64,000 nt of DNA from Platerodrilus igneus (GCA_036346225.1 JARFIW010001480.1:11315001-11379000); one strand, 5' to 3'; positions 45,270 to 57,499 are shown, counted from the stretch's first letter. The notes: generated from the sequence alone by a model not told the origin. Numbers and translations: made by a program.

Positions 45270-46261
45270 GCACCCTAATCTAGTTTGAGACTCCAAAGAC
45301 GTAGGAGGAAATGCATTATTAAAAAGAAAAAAGGGGAGAGAATTCCTAATGGGTCAAAAATGTAAGATAGATTAGAAAGAATATTATGTTTTGTACAAGG
45401 AGTATATATAGGGTTGACCACGAAACGGAAATTATCTAAAAAGGGGTTCCACTGGGGACCCAAATTTTCACGGTAGGATCAGAAGGATCCTCAAAGCAAT
45501 GCGGTTGCAAACACCGATGAGGGGCGAGAATGCCGTTATCCGAATTGGGATCATTACTAGACCACTTGTGCAGGTCGAAGCCACCTCATTTTAAAAGGGC
45601 TACAATCTGCTCTATTAAATTCAAGGCGGGTTGAAAAGTATCTCGACCTGTCACTACGTCCTCAATATAGGTATGATGACGTAGAGCAAAACCGGTGGAG
45701 GAAAGGGTTCACCGTCATCATCGGCAAGTTGCAAAAACGCACGTATGGCAAGAAATGGAGCTCCGTTAACTCCATAAGTAACGGTATTAAGATGAAAATC
45801 CTGATAGGGTTATCAGAAGAGAAACGCCACACAATCCGTTGATAATCACGCTGATCGGTTGCAATAAGAATTTGCCGATACATTTGACGAAAATCTGCAG
45901 TGAGGACGTAACGATGCAGACGAAATTGTAATAACAGTGTAATGAGGTCTTTTTGCAATTTGGGACCAATTAATAAATGATCATTCAGTGAACCTCTCGA
46001 AATACATTGAGCGGAGGCACTAAAAACCACGCGAAGCTTAGTGCTAACACTGTTAGGTTTTATAACACAATGATGAGGTATATAATAAGAATGATCAAAG
46101 TGACTCTTATTAGGAATATGCGGTATGTGTTGAAAAGGAAAAGCTTTATATTGTTGATATAAAAGGGGCTGTTTGAGAAGGCGTCGTTCTGAGGAAAGAA
46201 ATCTTTGTGTTGCTAAATCGCGGCTTCCGGTAAACATGGAAGTAGCATCCTTAAAAGACAA
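45270..46261 (-). pseudogene. BEL/Pao reverse transcriptase (copy A)
   Basis: Frames give SKDATSMF / RFLSSERRLLKQP, YYIPHHCVIKPNSVSTKLRV, VFSASAQCISRGSLNDHLLI, GPKLQKDL and HRYVLTADFRQMYRQILIAT, the RT fingers and motif A. VTYGVNGAPFLAIRAF follows after a shift. Near 45,660 the catalytic box reads YIEDVVTG rather than YVDDxxTG: the first Asp of the pair is replaced by Glu. LHKWSSN and PSGTPF remnants follow. The frame and catalytic changes mean that it is dead. Confidence 0.8.
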
Positions 46262-46398
46262 AGAAACTACTGACGGCCTTGATCCGTTTGCGCATGAGTT
46301 TCTTTGAAAATAATTTCAGCTCCTACTGAAAGGATATCGACGTCGAGAAGTGATTCGACCTCTCAAAACTTGAAAACAATTTTTTCCAGGGAGGGTAC

Positions 46399-46874
46399 TT
46401 AGTCCGTAGAGCAAAGTAAAGCGGTAACCAGCGGGCTGCTTGACGGGGGAACCGATCTCATTAAAATATATCCGAAAATAGTATTCATGCCTATGGATGT
46501 ATGGTGTTCAACAGAAACAGGATCATTTATTAGAATTTGTGGAAATACATCGGCCCCAAGTAATAAATCTATAGGACCTGGTTTTGAAAACTGTGGGTCG
46601 GCTAACTGAATGTTATGCAATGGCGATAACTGGTTGACGTTGACGCAAGTAGTAGGCAGGTTTCCACAAATATTAGGGAGGACTATTGCGTCAATGTTAA
46701 AAACTGATTTATTTTGTTCACTGGTTTAATAAAGGCAGAAACAGCGCTGTGAGTAGCCACGGTCTGAATAGAGCCAAGCCCGTTAAGGGTAAGAGGTAAC
46801 GGAGTAGGTTTTAAACCTAAGCGCTTAACACATTGTTGAGTAATAAATGAAGCCATGCTATCGATATCCAACAA
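46399..46874 (-). pseudogene. BEL/Pao aspartic protease (copy A)
   Basis: The first frame (46,874-46,683) has LDIDSMASFITQQCVKRLGL, where BEL proteases carry LLDxGSxxSFIxxxxxxxLxL. The expected D-S/T-G is not intact, so catalysis is probably lost. The second frame (46,620-46,399) reads IQLADPQFSKPGPIDLLLGA, then DVFPQIL, the conserved end (PGxIDLLLGAD). A frame break near 46,680 lies between the two. Confidence 0.75.
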
Positions 46875-46879
46875 GCAGT

Positions 46880-48339
46880 GAAACTTTTAAAAATTACCGA
46901 AACGATCACGAACGTCAATTTGCGCAGTAGACAATAAAACCACCCTTTTTGGGGATTCGTGTTAAATAATACAACATTATTGGTAGCAGAAAAGAAACGT
47001 GTTACTAATAAGAATTTGCAGGTACTCAAAGCGGGAGGAACAGATGGCTTGCAAACATCATGTTCGGCGATATCAGACGAGGAGGTATAAGCTCTAGTAG
47101 AAACGCTACTTTTGAAAGCGATTCTAATGGGGGGTAGGGGTGTTGGGTTAAAGTGTAACGAGGTATGATGCCGCTGGCGACAAGTGCGACAAGTCATAAT
47201 CGATTTACACTTGGAAAAAGTGTGCGAACTGTTTAGACAGTTAATGCAAAGTTTGTGTTCTTTTACAAAATTAATGCTGTCGTTAAGGGTTAATTCTAAA
47301 AAGGCGAGGCATTTATATAGCGGATGGTCAACTTTGCAATGCGGGCACTTAGCAACACGATTGGTAGTGCGGACTAACATTGAAACACTGGGACGTGAAC
47401 CTGGTCGGCTTTGCGCGTGAACAATTTTGTTCATGTTTGATTTATGATTTAAAGATAAATTGCTCAGGGATTTACATGTTTTGCCTAGAAATTTAATGAT
47501 TTCAGTATAAGTAGGAATGGTTGCGGAATCCTGCTACAACTCAAAACCTCGCGCAGTGTATACGTCCAGTCCATTTAAGAGCATCTGAGCTAAAACAAAG
47601 CTCCACTTCTCAACCGGAAGATCAAACTCTTTTAAAGCTTCCAAATTATCGGTGAAAACGTCGACTAATTTTTGTAAACTAGAGGGGTTAGAGTGCGGTT
47701 TAGGAAAATTGTTTAAATTTGTCCAATACGCACTCGTAATTTGGCGCATATTTTCAAATTTACTGCGCAGTTTATTGTACGCGAGTGTATAATGACTTTC
47801 AGTTCAATCAAAACTTTTAATGGTGATTAAAGTCGGACGTTACAGAAGTGATTTTAAATACGTGAATTTGTCTATTGGCGACAATTCCTGGTTAGTATGT
47901 ATGAGATAGTTGTATAAATCAATGAAACCTCTGAACATGAAAAAATTGACCCCCAAAGTAGAGGATCTGCAATGAAGGTAAATTTATTTTTGATTTTGGG
48001 TGAGCGGCAGAAACAACAGTGCTAAGTTCTAGCGTTTAGATTCAAAAAGTTTCATTTTGATTGACTTGATTAAATAAAAGGAACGCTCAAACGCTTTTCT
48101 AACTTTATCTTCAACCTCAAACAAATCTTCCGCGTTTTCATCCGTAGCGATCAAGGAGGTTATGTTATTGTGACTTTGATAGAAGGTTTCTTCTAATTTA
48201 ACCATATGTTTAAGGTGCGATTTAAATAAGTTATGATATTCGGCATTATAACCGCCGATTGCGCGATTTCCTGTATCTCTTGTAAACTTTGAATCTTCGT
48301 GTAATGTGAAAATTTCAACGTTTTAAGTTTCTCTGTCAT
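46880..48339 (-). pseudogene. BEL/Pao gag with zinc knuckles (copy A)
   Basis: The likely start is ATG 48,339 (MTEKLKTLKFSHYTKIQSLQ). The N-terminal part is heavily shifted; 47,749-47,534 reads EALKEFDLPVEKWSFVLAQM. The frame 47,434-46,817 carries CPHCKVDHPLYKC and CINCLNSSHTFSKC, then CRTCRQRHHTSLH, a triple cysteine cluster typical of BEL gag nucleocapsids. The following frame passes into the protease. The order and zinc clusters identify it as gag; the capsid region cannot be judged. Confidence 0.75.
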
Positions 48340-48672
48340 TTTAAATAATAACTAAAGCACAAATTTTCTTAAAATTTTTTATAGCAAATTAGTACTGCAA
48401 AATGCTTTTAAGCTTTATCAATTTAGGCACAAATTAAATAATCGTAGGTAAATGTAAATAGATGTAAATATAAACAAAGTAAGGAACTTTGTATCAAACG
48501 CGATAACTAATGGGAATGACTGCAATTCAAGTAATATAACATTTGTATTATCAAGACAATATGTTTGACAACACGAACTTGACCTCGGGTAAATGATTAA
48601 TAATCATGTTTTAAATTATAGTACTAATATTTGCTACTAGTAATATCCGACTCGACAAGGATAAAATTTGAA

Positions 48673-49056
48673 TGTTGAGTACACAAGAGGATACTCAATA
48701 GAGAAAAGCGGGAGTATTAGCAAACATATATCAAACAAATGCGGCTTTCAATATTCTTACCTGATGACCAGTTAGAGCGGTGAAGATTGTTGGATCCAGA
48801 ACACTTATTACGACACTCGCAAAATAATATAAAGCGGTGAGGTAGTCCTATACGGAGACTGACCTCTCAAAAAGAAACTTATTGTCCAAGCGGTGACAAA
48901 ACATATGGCAAACAACATAGAACATTGAAGGTGAAAACGCGACCGGATTTATCAAATTTAAATAAAAGAGCAGATATTATTACTAACGAATAAACTTAAA
49001 TTTTATAGTAATAATATAAAGAAACTAAATAAATATATACAGGGTTAAACGGAACA
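48673..49056 (-). repeat. BEL LTR (5' LTR of copy A)
   Basis: A 384-bp block matching 14,989-15,404, TGTTGAGTAC to GGAACA on the plus strand. The right edge meets RTE sequence without a gap. Confidence 0.8.
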
Positions 49057-49990
49057 GTGGTGGTTAAATTGTTTTTGTCGCAAAACTCTATCAACCTATT
49101 TCTCCTGTCGGTTCTCGTGAATAAACCACATAAATCTACTACCACTCTTTTCTTGCCTTCGCCAACTACTGCATTAAAATGTCTTGTAATTATTAAATTT
49201 TTATGTCCTACAAATATTGGTATATCTTTGGTATCTTTGTAGATCGCTTCTACTTCCTTCGTGGGCATGTATACTTGTATTATTATTGTATATACCAGTT
49301 TAGATTCTAATCTAACCGTGAGTGCTCTTTCGTTCTTTTGTAAGTAGTTTTCTACAGTGCCCTATTTTTTTTCGCATAACTACCCCCACACCCAAATGCC
49401 CTTCCTCTGATCCTGTATAAATTACACTAAAATCTCCGCTTCAAAAATCCCCCGCCTCTGGCCACCAAACTTCGCTGATCCCTACCTGTCTAATGTTGGC
49501 ATATCCATTTCAATTTTTAAGTTCTCTTCATATTTTGGATATTTCACGCTCCGAGTCGTAAGATATCCATTGTTCTTCTTTTAGCTTCTTCGATCACATC
49601 CTTTGAAGTAGTCCTCTACCGGAGGTCCGAATGGGGGACTATTTTAATTCCGGAATCTTTTACCCCAGAGAATGCCATTATCTTAGATAACAATTTAAGT
49701 AACGCTGTGTACTTAGAGGTATGTGATGGTTTCCCATTGCCTTCCACATCGCAGTAGTGTGTCTTAGAATGCCCTACCGACTCTTAGGGTCTTTACCACC
49801 CTAAGTAGCGAAACAGCTGGCCCTCTTTTAGGGACCAGTCTTGGTCTCGTTTCTCACTATAGACTCCCACTAATTTGGTTAAACTTGTAGTGCAGCTCTT
49901 TAGATCACTGGAGCTCGAAGCCATTCTGATAGTTCTAGTAAACTAGAATTTCTTCAAGGTGCAGGATCATTCAGAATGGCGGAGTGCATG
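49057..49990 (-). pseudogene. RTE-type LINE endonuclease (copy 2, upstream part)
   Basis: On the minus strand: IEMDMPTLD, VGVVMRKK, YMPTKEVEAIYKDTKDI, VGHKNLIITRHFNAVVGEGK and RRNRLIEFCDKNNLTT, the RTE endonuclease. GDFNAVVGEG has become RHFNAVVGEG. Above 49,620 the non-coding 5' region matches, on the opposite strand, the DNA before RTE copy 1 (8,320-8,520). The endonuclease breaks exactly at the BEL LTR (49,056) and resumes with ANTLFQ at 44,845. Confidence 0.8.
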
Positions 49991-50160
49991 ATTACATTAT
50001 ATATATGCCACTGTATGTAAATACTCCCTGTATGCTTGTTGTGTATTTTTCTTAATCTTCTTTGGGAATTAAAACACTCATAGATGTTAAAATCGTCTTT
50101 ATTTACGTTTCGATCCATGATATAAGATCGTTGTCAAAATAATAAAAAATTTTAAGTTTG
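49990..50160. repeat. dispersed 3'-tail-like repeat (second copy)
   Basis: CTCCCTGTATG, TTTTTCTTAATCTTCTTTGGGAA and CACTCATA are shared with 34,676-34,770. On the minus strand GACAACGATCTTATATCATG runs into GATCGAAACGTAAATAAA, a form seen in 3' ends of Penelope-like elements. Confidence 0.5.
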
Positions 50161-50985
50161 ACATTTATGACACAAATTGAAGGTGACTTTGATTTATTAA
50201 TCTTTGATTTGAATACATTAGGTGAAAATTTTTATGTTTACAAGAATGAGTGCCTTCAATTTGTGTTGCGCTCTGGGAACGACTTTGAGATAACCAATGC
50301 GCTTAACGTGAAATCAGCTGATTAATTTTTATACAGTTAAATTTCATAAAAATTCAATAACTTGAAGATTGGAAAACATTTTTTCACGTGTTTCTATTTA
50401 TTCGGTTGAGAGGATGGTTGTTAAAGAAGTGTGTGATTACGATACCGTAAGGCTTAAGCAGCCGGGGGCTGCTAATATGCCTATTGTTATGTAATTAGTC
50501 ATTGTATATAGTTCTGTTCCTAGTACTTGCTGTTAGTAAGTGCAGCATATAGTTGGGTTATAATTGGTTTATATGAAATGATTAGGTTGCATAACTCATT
50601 ACATATTAAAGGAATTGGTGTAAGTGTATTGTGGGTTGCGGATTTAAGGTGTTCGAGCCTTCAGCACTTATTTAACGATTTTGTTACATTGTATATAAAA
50701 GGAAACTGATGGAAAGTGCACCATTACCGTTTAAGTATTAACTATTACGATCGGTGCATATACTTGTCCATTCTGCCCTATTAGTTTGAGAGGTTCGATT
50801 ATATTTACTTATTGATATTATTACAAAGAGCTATATTTTCTAATATTAATGGAATTATACAACTGAAATCATATTATAAACATGGTTTATTTAATGCTTG
50901 TAAATCAACGATATAGTTAAATATATCAGCATCATTAGGTCTTCTGTCCTGGAACTGGCTAGACGCGTACGTTCTATTCTGAACT
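50161..50985. other. no gene recognised
   Basis: No coding frame or repeat stands out. Confidence 0.4.
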
Positions 50986-50989
50986 AACT

Positions 50990-51420
50990 TTCACATTTTC
51001 CTAAAATTCGCACAGTATACATTTATCACTATCTGATCTAGGTCTACATCTACCTCCTTTTTCCTATCTCTTGTAATGCTTGTAATATATCCCATACTAT
51101 TTCCCAAAAATGCTTTAGAACGTATTCTGCCCTTCTATTTCCACTTGTTCCCCTACTATTTCTATAACCTATTTGTTATTATCTTTGTCTGTCCATGCTA
51201 TCATCCTCATACATCTGAAGCACAGCATTCCAAAAGGCTGCTACCGTTTTTCTGTCTGCTTTTCCTACTGCCCGTATTTTATAGGCATACTGTGCTGTGC
51301 TCCACAAATATGCTGTTAACAATTTTCTTCTTTCATCATAGGCGCTGTTCTTTCTTGTTTGATGCAGTTCGGTCCTCTTCTATTGTTTTACAATTATATA
51401 CTTTATTTCTCCGACATTCA
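50990..51420 (-). pseudogene. RTE-type LINE ORF C-terminal remnant
   Basis: On the minus strand: KTVAAFWNAVLQMYEDD or, in the neighbouring frame, LPFGMLCFRCMRMIAWTDKD, NNK and VIEIVGEQVEIEG. These resemble the LExFEMWCYRRMLRISWTDxVTN segment near the end of RTE-like LINE proteins. The match is short and shifted, so confidence is limited. A run of eleven G at 51,431-51,441 bounds it. Confidence 0.4.
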
Positions 51421-51814
51421 GTGGTTTTGAGGGGGGGGGGGAGCAGCCTGTGGCTGCCAAGTTCCCCCAGCACTTGAACATTAGCCGATTTAATATTTTT
51501 TTCAATATAACTTTTCGCACAGTCAACATTAGTTGCAGATATTTCACAACCAACACCTGTAGTTGTAGTTAAATATAAATAAGTATTTATTGCAAAACTC
51601 TTTTGAACAAGTAGGGATTACTAAAGAATATTGGTTAACTATAGTTGTATACATATCAAAATACTTTTGGTACTACATGGATCTGCTTACTTGGTTGCAG
51701 GAGCTAGCTAATCTATATTTCATCTGTGGTGTGTTAGTGCCTATTTTCTGCAATTGGCGCCTTTGGATTTTTTTTGATGCAAGTGTGGCTCACCCACAGC
51801 CCATCCTGTTGCTA

Positions 51815-52565
51815 CGAGGGCTATTTTTTTTTAAGGTTCGATCGGTCGCAAAATAAAAACCACAGTACAAATCAAAAATTATTTATTTGTATCAAGTACT
51901 TACATAATTACTCTATTTTTCTACATAGTCGCCACTCAGATTTAGACATTTGCCGCAGCATCGTACCAACTTCCCAATACCCTCGTTGTAGAACTTAGCC
52001 GCCTGTGTGTTCAGCCATGTTTGCACTATGGTTTGCAGCTCAATGTCTGTGCCAAAATGTTGTCCTCCTAACCAGCGTTTCATGTGAGTAAACAGGTGAA
52101 AATCAGATGGCGCCAAGCCCGGGTTGTATGGTGGATGACCCCAAACACTTCCCATTGAAAAGACTGTAGGAGTGTCTTTGTTGACATTGACTTCCTTCCC
52201 TGACCGCCTGCATCATAAACATCTGTACGTCCTGCTTTAAAGTTTCTGCACCATTGTCGCACTTTGCTGTTACTCATTGAAGTTTCACCGCACACAGTAT
52301 TTATTCGTCGATGAATTTCTGCTGCATTACACCCTTCAGCCTGAAGGAATCGAATTACCGCACGAACTTCACACTTGGCGGGAGATGCTATTGTTGTAGA
52401 CATGTTTACGTGCTACCTACGTGAACACAACTAAACGGAAGTGACGCGACGCGATTGACAGCCATACTAGTTACGCTGCGCAACACATCTGCGCACTGGT
52501 TCATCCGATTTTTTGGGGAGTTTTTATTTCGCGACCGATCGGACCTTGAAAAAAAATAGCCCTCG
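51815..52565 (-). mobile_element. 751-bp mariner deletion derivative with TIRs and TA duplication
   Basis: The ends CGAGGGCTATTTTTTTT-AAGGT-CGATCGGTCGC-AAATAAAAAC occur inverted at both sides. TA dinucleotides at 51,813-51,814 and 52,566-52,567 border them, the expected mariner target duplication. The minus strand holds the two ends of a transposase with the middle deleted. Confidence 0.9.
51913..52403 (-). pseudogene. mariner transposase, internally deleted
   Basis: From ATG 52,403: SPAKCEVRAVIRFLQAEGCN, AAEIHRRINTVCGETSMSNS, VRQWCRNFKAGRTDV and GGQGRKS, the HTH_48-like N-terminal DNA-binding region. Near 52,170 it shifts to VWGHPPYNPGLAPSDFHLF with the third catalytic Asp region (PSDFHLF), then MKRWLGGQHFGTDIELQTIV and KCLNLSGDYVEK at the C-terminus. 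The first and second catalytic Asp regions are missing, so the copy cannot be active. The borders of the element enclose it exactly. Confidence 0.85.
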
Positions 52566-52567
52566 TA

Positions 52568-53420
52568 GATCGAGAATCACACTATATTCTAGGTAATTTG
52601 GCCAAGGGTTTTATCACTCTATCCCTAATTGTTCAAGACATGCACAGGAATATCAACCTAGTTTTCCTTGCGCATATACTGGCTTATACAGTGCGTTCAT
52701 TAATTCGGGCATATCCAAATAAACGAGTCTGTAAATAGTAGGTTTTTATATTAGTTCTAGTGGCTAGCGCAAGATATCACCACTGGTAATGTAAACAACA
52801 GATGTAAAGCCCATTATTGTGTGTACAGGTTACAACAGGTCTGCAGTATTGTCTAGATTACGATAAGGTAAACATGTCGTTTTTCCAAGAAAACGAGTAT
52901 TCCTCCTTGAACAGTATTTTACCAGTCATTCATATGAATTTGTTACTGATCAACCAGATTATTGATTAACAAGATTGCACTGGCCCGTCCTTGAAATATG
53001 AATACTTTTGTATATTAGGGTCTTTTAGGTATGTCAGTCGAGTTGAAGATGCGATGCCGTGCGGTTGTGTGTCCTCCGGTCGTGTATTAATGATTGTTGA
53101 TTTGTAAACTTAGTGAGCTATGAATTATTGAGTAGTTTCAATCGGTGTGGTAATGACAGCATCTTTGAAATTCGTTCATTGTTAGATTACGATAACAGAT
53201 AAGTTTGAGTAGTTAGGATTTTGTTCATTTGCGAATAGCAACGCTGTATGCGTATATCTATAAAGAGTGTCGTTTAAGCTCGCTGCGATTGTATTTTACG
53301 GCACGCCGAGTATTGTGCATTTGTTTCTACTGTTACATTATTTTATAACATTATTTCATCAAATCCATATATAATAGGCCGCGGGTTGGTTCATTCGTTC
53401 TAAACAGGTAATAGCGAGAC
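52568..53420. other. no gene recognised
   Basis: No coding frame or clear repeat. Confidence 0.4.
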
Positions 53421-53499
53421 AACGAAACTATACCAGAATCTACGTGTATCCAGGAGGGTTGTCGCTAGCCAGGGCCAACATCTCAAGGTCAACCGCTTC

Positions 53500-54321
53500 T
53501 GTGACGAGTCATAAAGCAAAGACAAATATTACAAGATTAATCCGACGTTTTGTGAAACCGAATAAGTTGCAGACAAAAGAGATTAAGGAAACCAGTCATT
53601 TTAACTGACGCTAAACTGGCTGGGGTTAGAAATGTTATGCAGCAGTCGCCTTCAAAAAACCTACGAAGACTATCAATACGATCACAAATTTCATTAGGTA
53701 GTGCTTAGAAAGCTATGAAACAGTTGAAATTTCATACATATTTTATTCGTAGTGTTCAGGAATTGAAAGGTCCATACAAAGAAAAACGCCGTAGGTGGTT
53801 TCGGTCCATCGTTGACAACCAAGGAATCGGAAAGCTAGACCGTGTTTTCTTCAGTGATGACGCTTGGTTCCACCTTAGTGGATATGTGAATAGCCAAAAC
53901 ACAAGAACCTGGTCAACTAAAAATCCTCATGTTTTTCATAAAAATCCATTGCACTGTCTGAAAATTGGAGTGTGGTGTGCCGTATCACGTCGTCTAGTAG
54001 TGGGGCCTATTTTCTTTGAAGCAACAGTGAACAGTGGTGTATACAAAGACATAATTACATAGTTTATTTCGTTGCTTGAAACCGATGAACGTGATTGTTG
54101 CTTCCAGCAGGACAGTGCCACATGTCACACATCCAATGAAACAATGGGTTTCTTACATGAGTTTTTTGGCGAGCGTATAATCTTTAAAGGGTTATGGTTC
54201 CCGCGGTCTCCGGTTTAACGCCTCCAGATTTTTCCTGTGGAGTTATCTTAAAGGAAGGGTTTCTAAAAATAGGCCTCATACACTGAATGAACTGAAAATG
54301 AACATTACATCGGAGATTAAC
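53500..54321 (+). pseudogene. Tc1/mariner-type transposase (fourth lineage)
   Basis: On the plus strand: KTNITRLIRRFVK, TDAKLAGVRNVMQQSPSKNL, RRLSIRSQISLGSA, a TAG stop near 53,707, then the open frame from 53,715. It has VFFSDDAWFHLSGYVNSQNT (first Asp), WSTKNPHVFHKNPLHCLKIG, VWCAVSRRLVVGPIFFEATV, and after a stop at 54,060 LETDERDCCFQQDSATCHTS (second Asp). The third Asp region has lost one base near 54,212 (PRSP, then out of frame TPPDF), and LNELK and ITSEINN follow. The order and motifs are clear. No TIRs were found. About three lesions separate it from an open frame. Confidence 0.85.
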
Positions 54322-57300
54322 AATATTAGTTGTACTATAAAATTATTTTTTATTTTATATTATTTTTCTTTATCCTCGTGACTATCAGCTATAAATTATA
54401 CCTCCCAATTTTCTAAATCTTGATCTGATATCACAAGGTCAAAAATTTCTTCTTTTTCTTTTAAGCCCAAGGTAATGTCGGATGGAGAATGGCTTGAGAC
54501 AAAGAAAAACTCTTAAGATATAAACGGCTAGTCGAGTGTTATATCTGGGTAGATCATGAGCTTGGGTCATGGGTGAATAAAAGACCAAAAATATATTTAA
54601 TGAGCGCCACCGTATTTTTTAACACAATAACCAACAAAATTTAACTGTGCTTGTATAAGGGGAATGCGGAAACCTTATCTTAACACCACTAACATAGCCA
54701 TAAAACTTAAATTTCACTCTTTCGGACACACTTACCAAGACCTCAACCACCAGATGTCATACAGATGTCTCAGCTTTACCAGTGAACATACAAAAAGCAC
54801 AACATAGACACCATTTGTGTCCTCAAAAACATTTGCCAAAAATAGAATAATAGAATTTAGGCATCTAAAATATACTGAGGAATTCATTTTCATTACACAC
54901 ACTTTCTATTCCGGGAGGACTTGCACTTTTTTAAATGTTGAATAATAAAACGTCTTTCAAAAACAAAAGGGATTCTATTAGGATAAATTTCTGATTATAT
55001 ACATGTGACTGCAATATTTAAATTTGTATCTTTCTCATAATTTTTTCATAATAATTCTAATGAAGTTTTACATTCAAAATTAAGATCTATGAGTAGATCA
55101 TATCTATAAAATTTGATTAGATAAACATATTATTTATTAATTGTTCATAACACATAAATTTCTTTTAATCAGAGAAGTACTTCCTTGATCATTACAACAA
55201 AAGATAAATTATCAAAGAGCAGACATTTTAAAATGCAAATATTTTAATTTAATTGTAATCTACAATAAACACGCGAATTTCATATATCAATGAAAGTGCC
55301 TTTACATGACCTAAAAGTCTTAAAACATAATGTAAACTTAATCAAGACAGCATAAGGCGTCTAGATTGGAAAACGGAATCTACATATTTTTTTGTCTGAC
55401 ATAGGTTGTCATTCAGAATTTCATAAAATACACTGTTTGCGTACTTGTGCAAACAAACTGTAAAACAAAATACTTATTTGTTAATGTTACTGGCTTCTTA
55501 AAAAAACTACTTTATATTTACGTTACTCAAACAATTAATGTTGGATAATTCATAATAATTTACTATAATTTTAAAGCTATCAAAAGTTAAAAACACTCAC
55601 GTGCATAGAAAATGTACTACAGGTGCCAGACCTTGGCGTCAGCTGTCGGACATTTCCATCGTAATATCCGGGTGTGATATTAGTCATCGGTAAGTTTGAA
55701 ATATCGAGATCCCATGTGGAATCAGCGTTTACTTTACTGCATATTAAATTGAATAGAACGAAACCATAAATCCTTGCTCTAAATTACTGCCATAAAAATT
55801 TGTTTTAGTTTATTATCGAAAATGTTATTGAAGATATGTCCTTAAGATATTGCACTAAGATGAAAAAAATTAATATAATCTATTGTATTAATATATACCA
55901 ACTGTCTCAAATGATGTCCAAAGGGGTTCCATATTCTCAGGCCTGTCGGGAACAACTAAACTACTCGGTGCGAGGCTTATCAAAAATCATGCTCACGCAA
56001 CCGCTATAAGGCTCGACCTCCAGACACCAAGAATTTATCACACTCTACTTTTTCCTAACTTTGTTAGAAGCCATGTGTTTCGACAGGGCCATTTTGACTT
56101 TACCTCGTCTGCAAAAGCGGCTTGCACTTTCGGACGTTGAGAATAAGGTGCCCACTGACAACTTGACAGAGCTTGGTTACGAACTTTAGAGTATATATAT
56201 ACAAGAATCTATGCGTTATTACAAATATTATATATGAATTTTTATTGGATGACAATTCACTAATTAAATACTTTCAAATATAGCTGTTTTATTTTTATTT
56301 TATTGTACTAAATGTAACTAGTAAAAAAATATGTTACATAGTGTTGGCGTACACCACAAAGTATCAACAAACGTGGTAAAACGAATTCGTGCGTGTATTA
56401 ATGAACAAGGCAGTCATTTTGAACATATGTTATAAGACATAAAATGTTGGAAATAGGTATATATGTTTATAAAAATTATAACAATAATAAATAAATATTA
56501 ATAGTCCATTAAACTTCTAATACTCTCCAACTTTGTTAAATGCGCTGGAAATGGGGTTTGAATAAACACACGTTTAAAATTGACAGTATTTAATAGCTAT
56601 CGGTCATTATTATCCTCTGCAAAAGCTTCCAACGTCGTTGCAACTTGTGTTTAAATCAACCTTACCTGTAGATCTAGTTCGATCTTACCTTTAACTAACA
56701 TTAGGTGATCTAAAGGACTTCCATACTGATAAAATTCCACACGTCTATATATTTGAAACAAGTACATTCTGTGTTTCATCCTATGTGTATAAAAACTAGG
56801 AAACTGCAACAATGAAGCTTACAAAAGCGTATACCTAAATAGCGACACGAAAAAGCTTTTTCTTGATGTATTTAACGTTCATTATACTACACAAATTTTA
56901 TTACAAATGCAAGCATGCACAACTTTTTGTACTGGTTATATTTACTGGAAAAGATAATATAGTAAATAGCAGCCATTTATTTAAAAGTATGTTCTATTCA
57001 TTGAATATTCATACTTTGTTATTCCCTCAAAATTCTTTTGGGAATTTAAAATTCATTTTATTGTGAGCGTTGTCATAATAGTTTTCGAGAACTTTCAAAC
57101 AGGTTTGTTATGTTGATAGCTGCAAAACGAAAATCTTATAATTTACTCACGCCCGAAATTATCCGTTGACTGACTATACAAGCTAGAACCTTCAAACTAA
57201 ATTAGATTTGTTAGAACTTTGCAGTCTGAAAACCGCGTAAATTCATAATTAATCTAACGGATGAAGGAAGATGTGTGCAAGAATACAATCACTTTAATTA

Positions 57301-57471
57301 GGAAGTTTGTATAACTGGTAAGTAACTCGTACTCTGGATTTGCTTATATAATAGTTGCATTTAATTAAGATTCTCAAATAATACAACAAAGTACCTATAG
57401 GCAATTGTACAAGAAAACGGCAGTTTACAATGTGGTTTACCAAGATGCAACGATTTTGCCTATCTCAGAGG
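54322..57471. other. ~3.1 kb without recognisable gene
   Basis: AT-rich. No open frame with protein-like composition and no tandem or inverted repeats that stand out. It is the longest quiet stretch of the window and the likeliest unique host DNA. Confidence 0.4.
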
Positions 57472-57499
57472 CACCACAGTAGAGGGTTTAGTGATGTTC

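Larger units (their letters stand above)
44846..49056 (-). mobile_element. BEL/Pao element, 5' half (copy A)
   Basis: On the minus strand: 5' LTR (49,056-48,673), gag (48,339-46,880), protease (46,874-46,399), RT (46,261-45,270) and RNase H (to about 44,846). Integrase and 3' LTR are absent. It lies inside an RTE endonuclease whose parts flank it at 49,057 and 44,845. The LTR is the same family as copy C at 14,989-15,404. Confidence 0.85.

Noticed and set aside
55900..56200. A weak protein-like stretch on the minus strand
   Set aside because: No frame stays open and no motif could be named.
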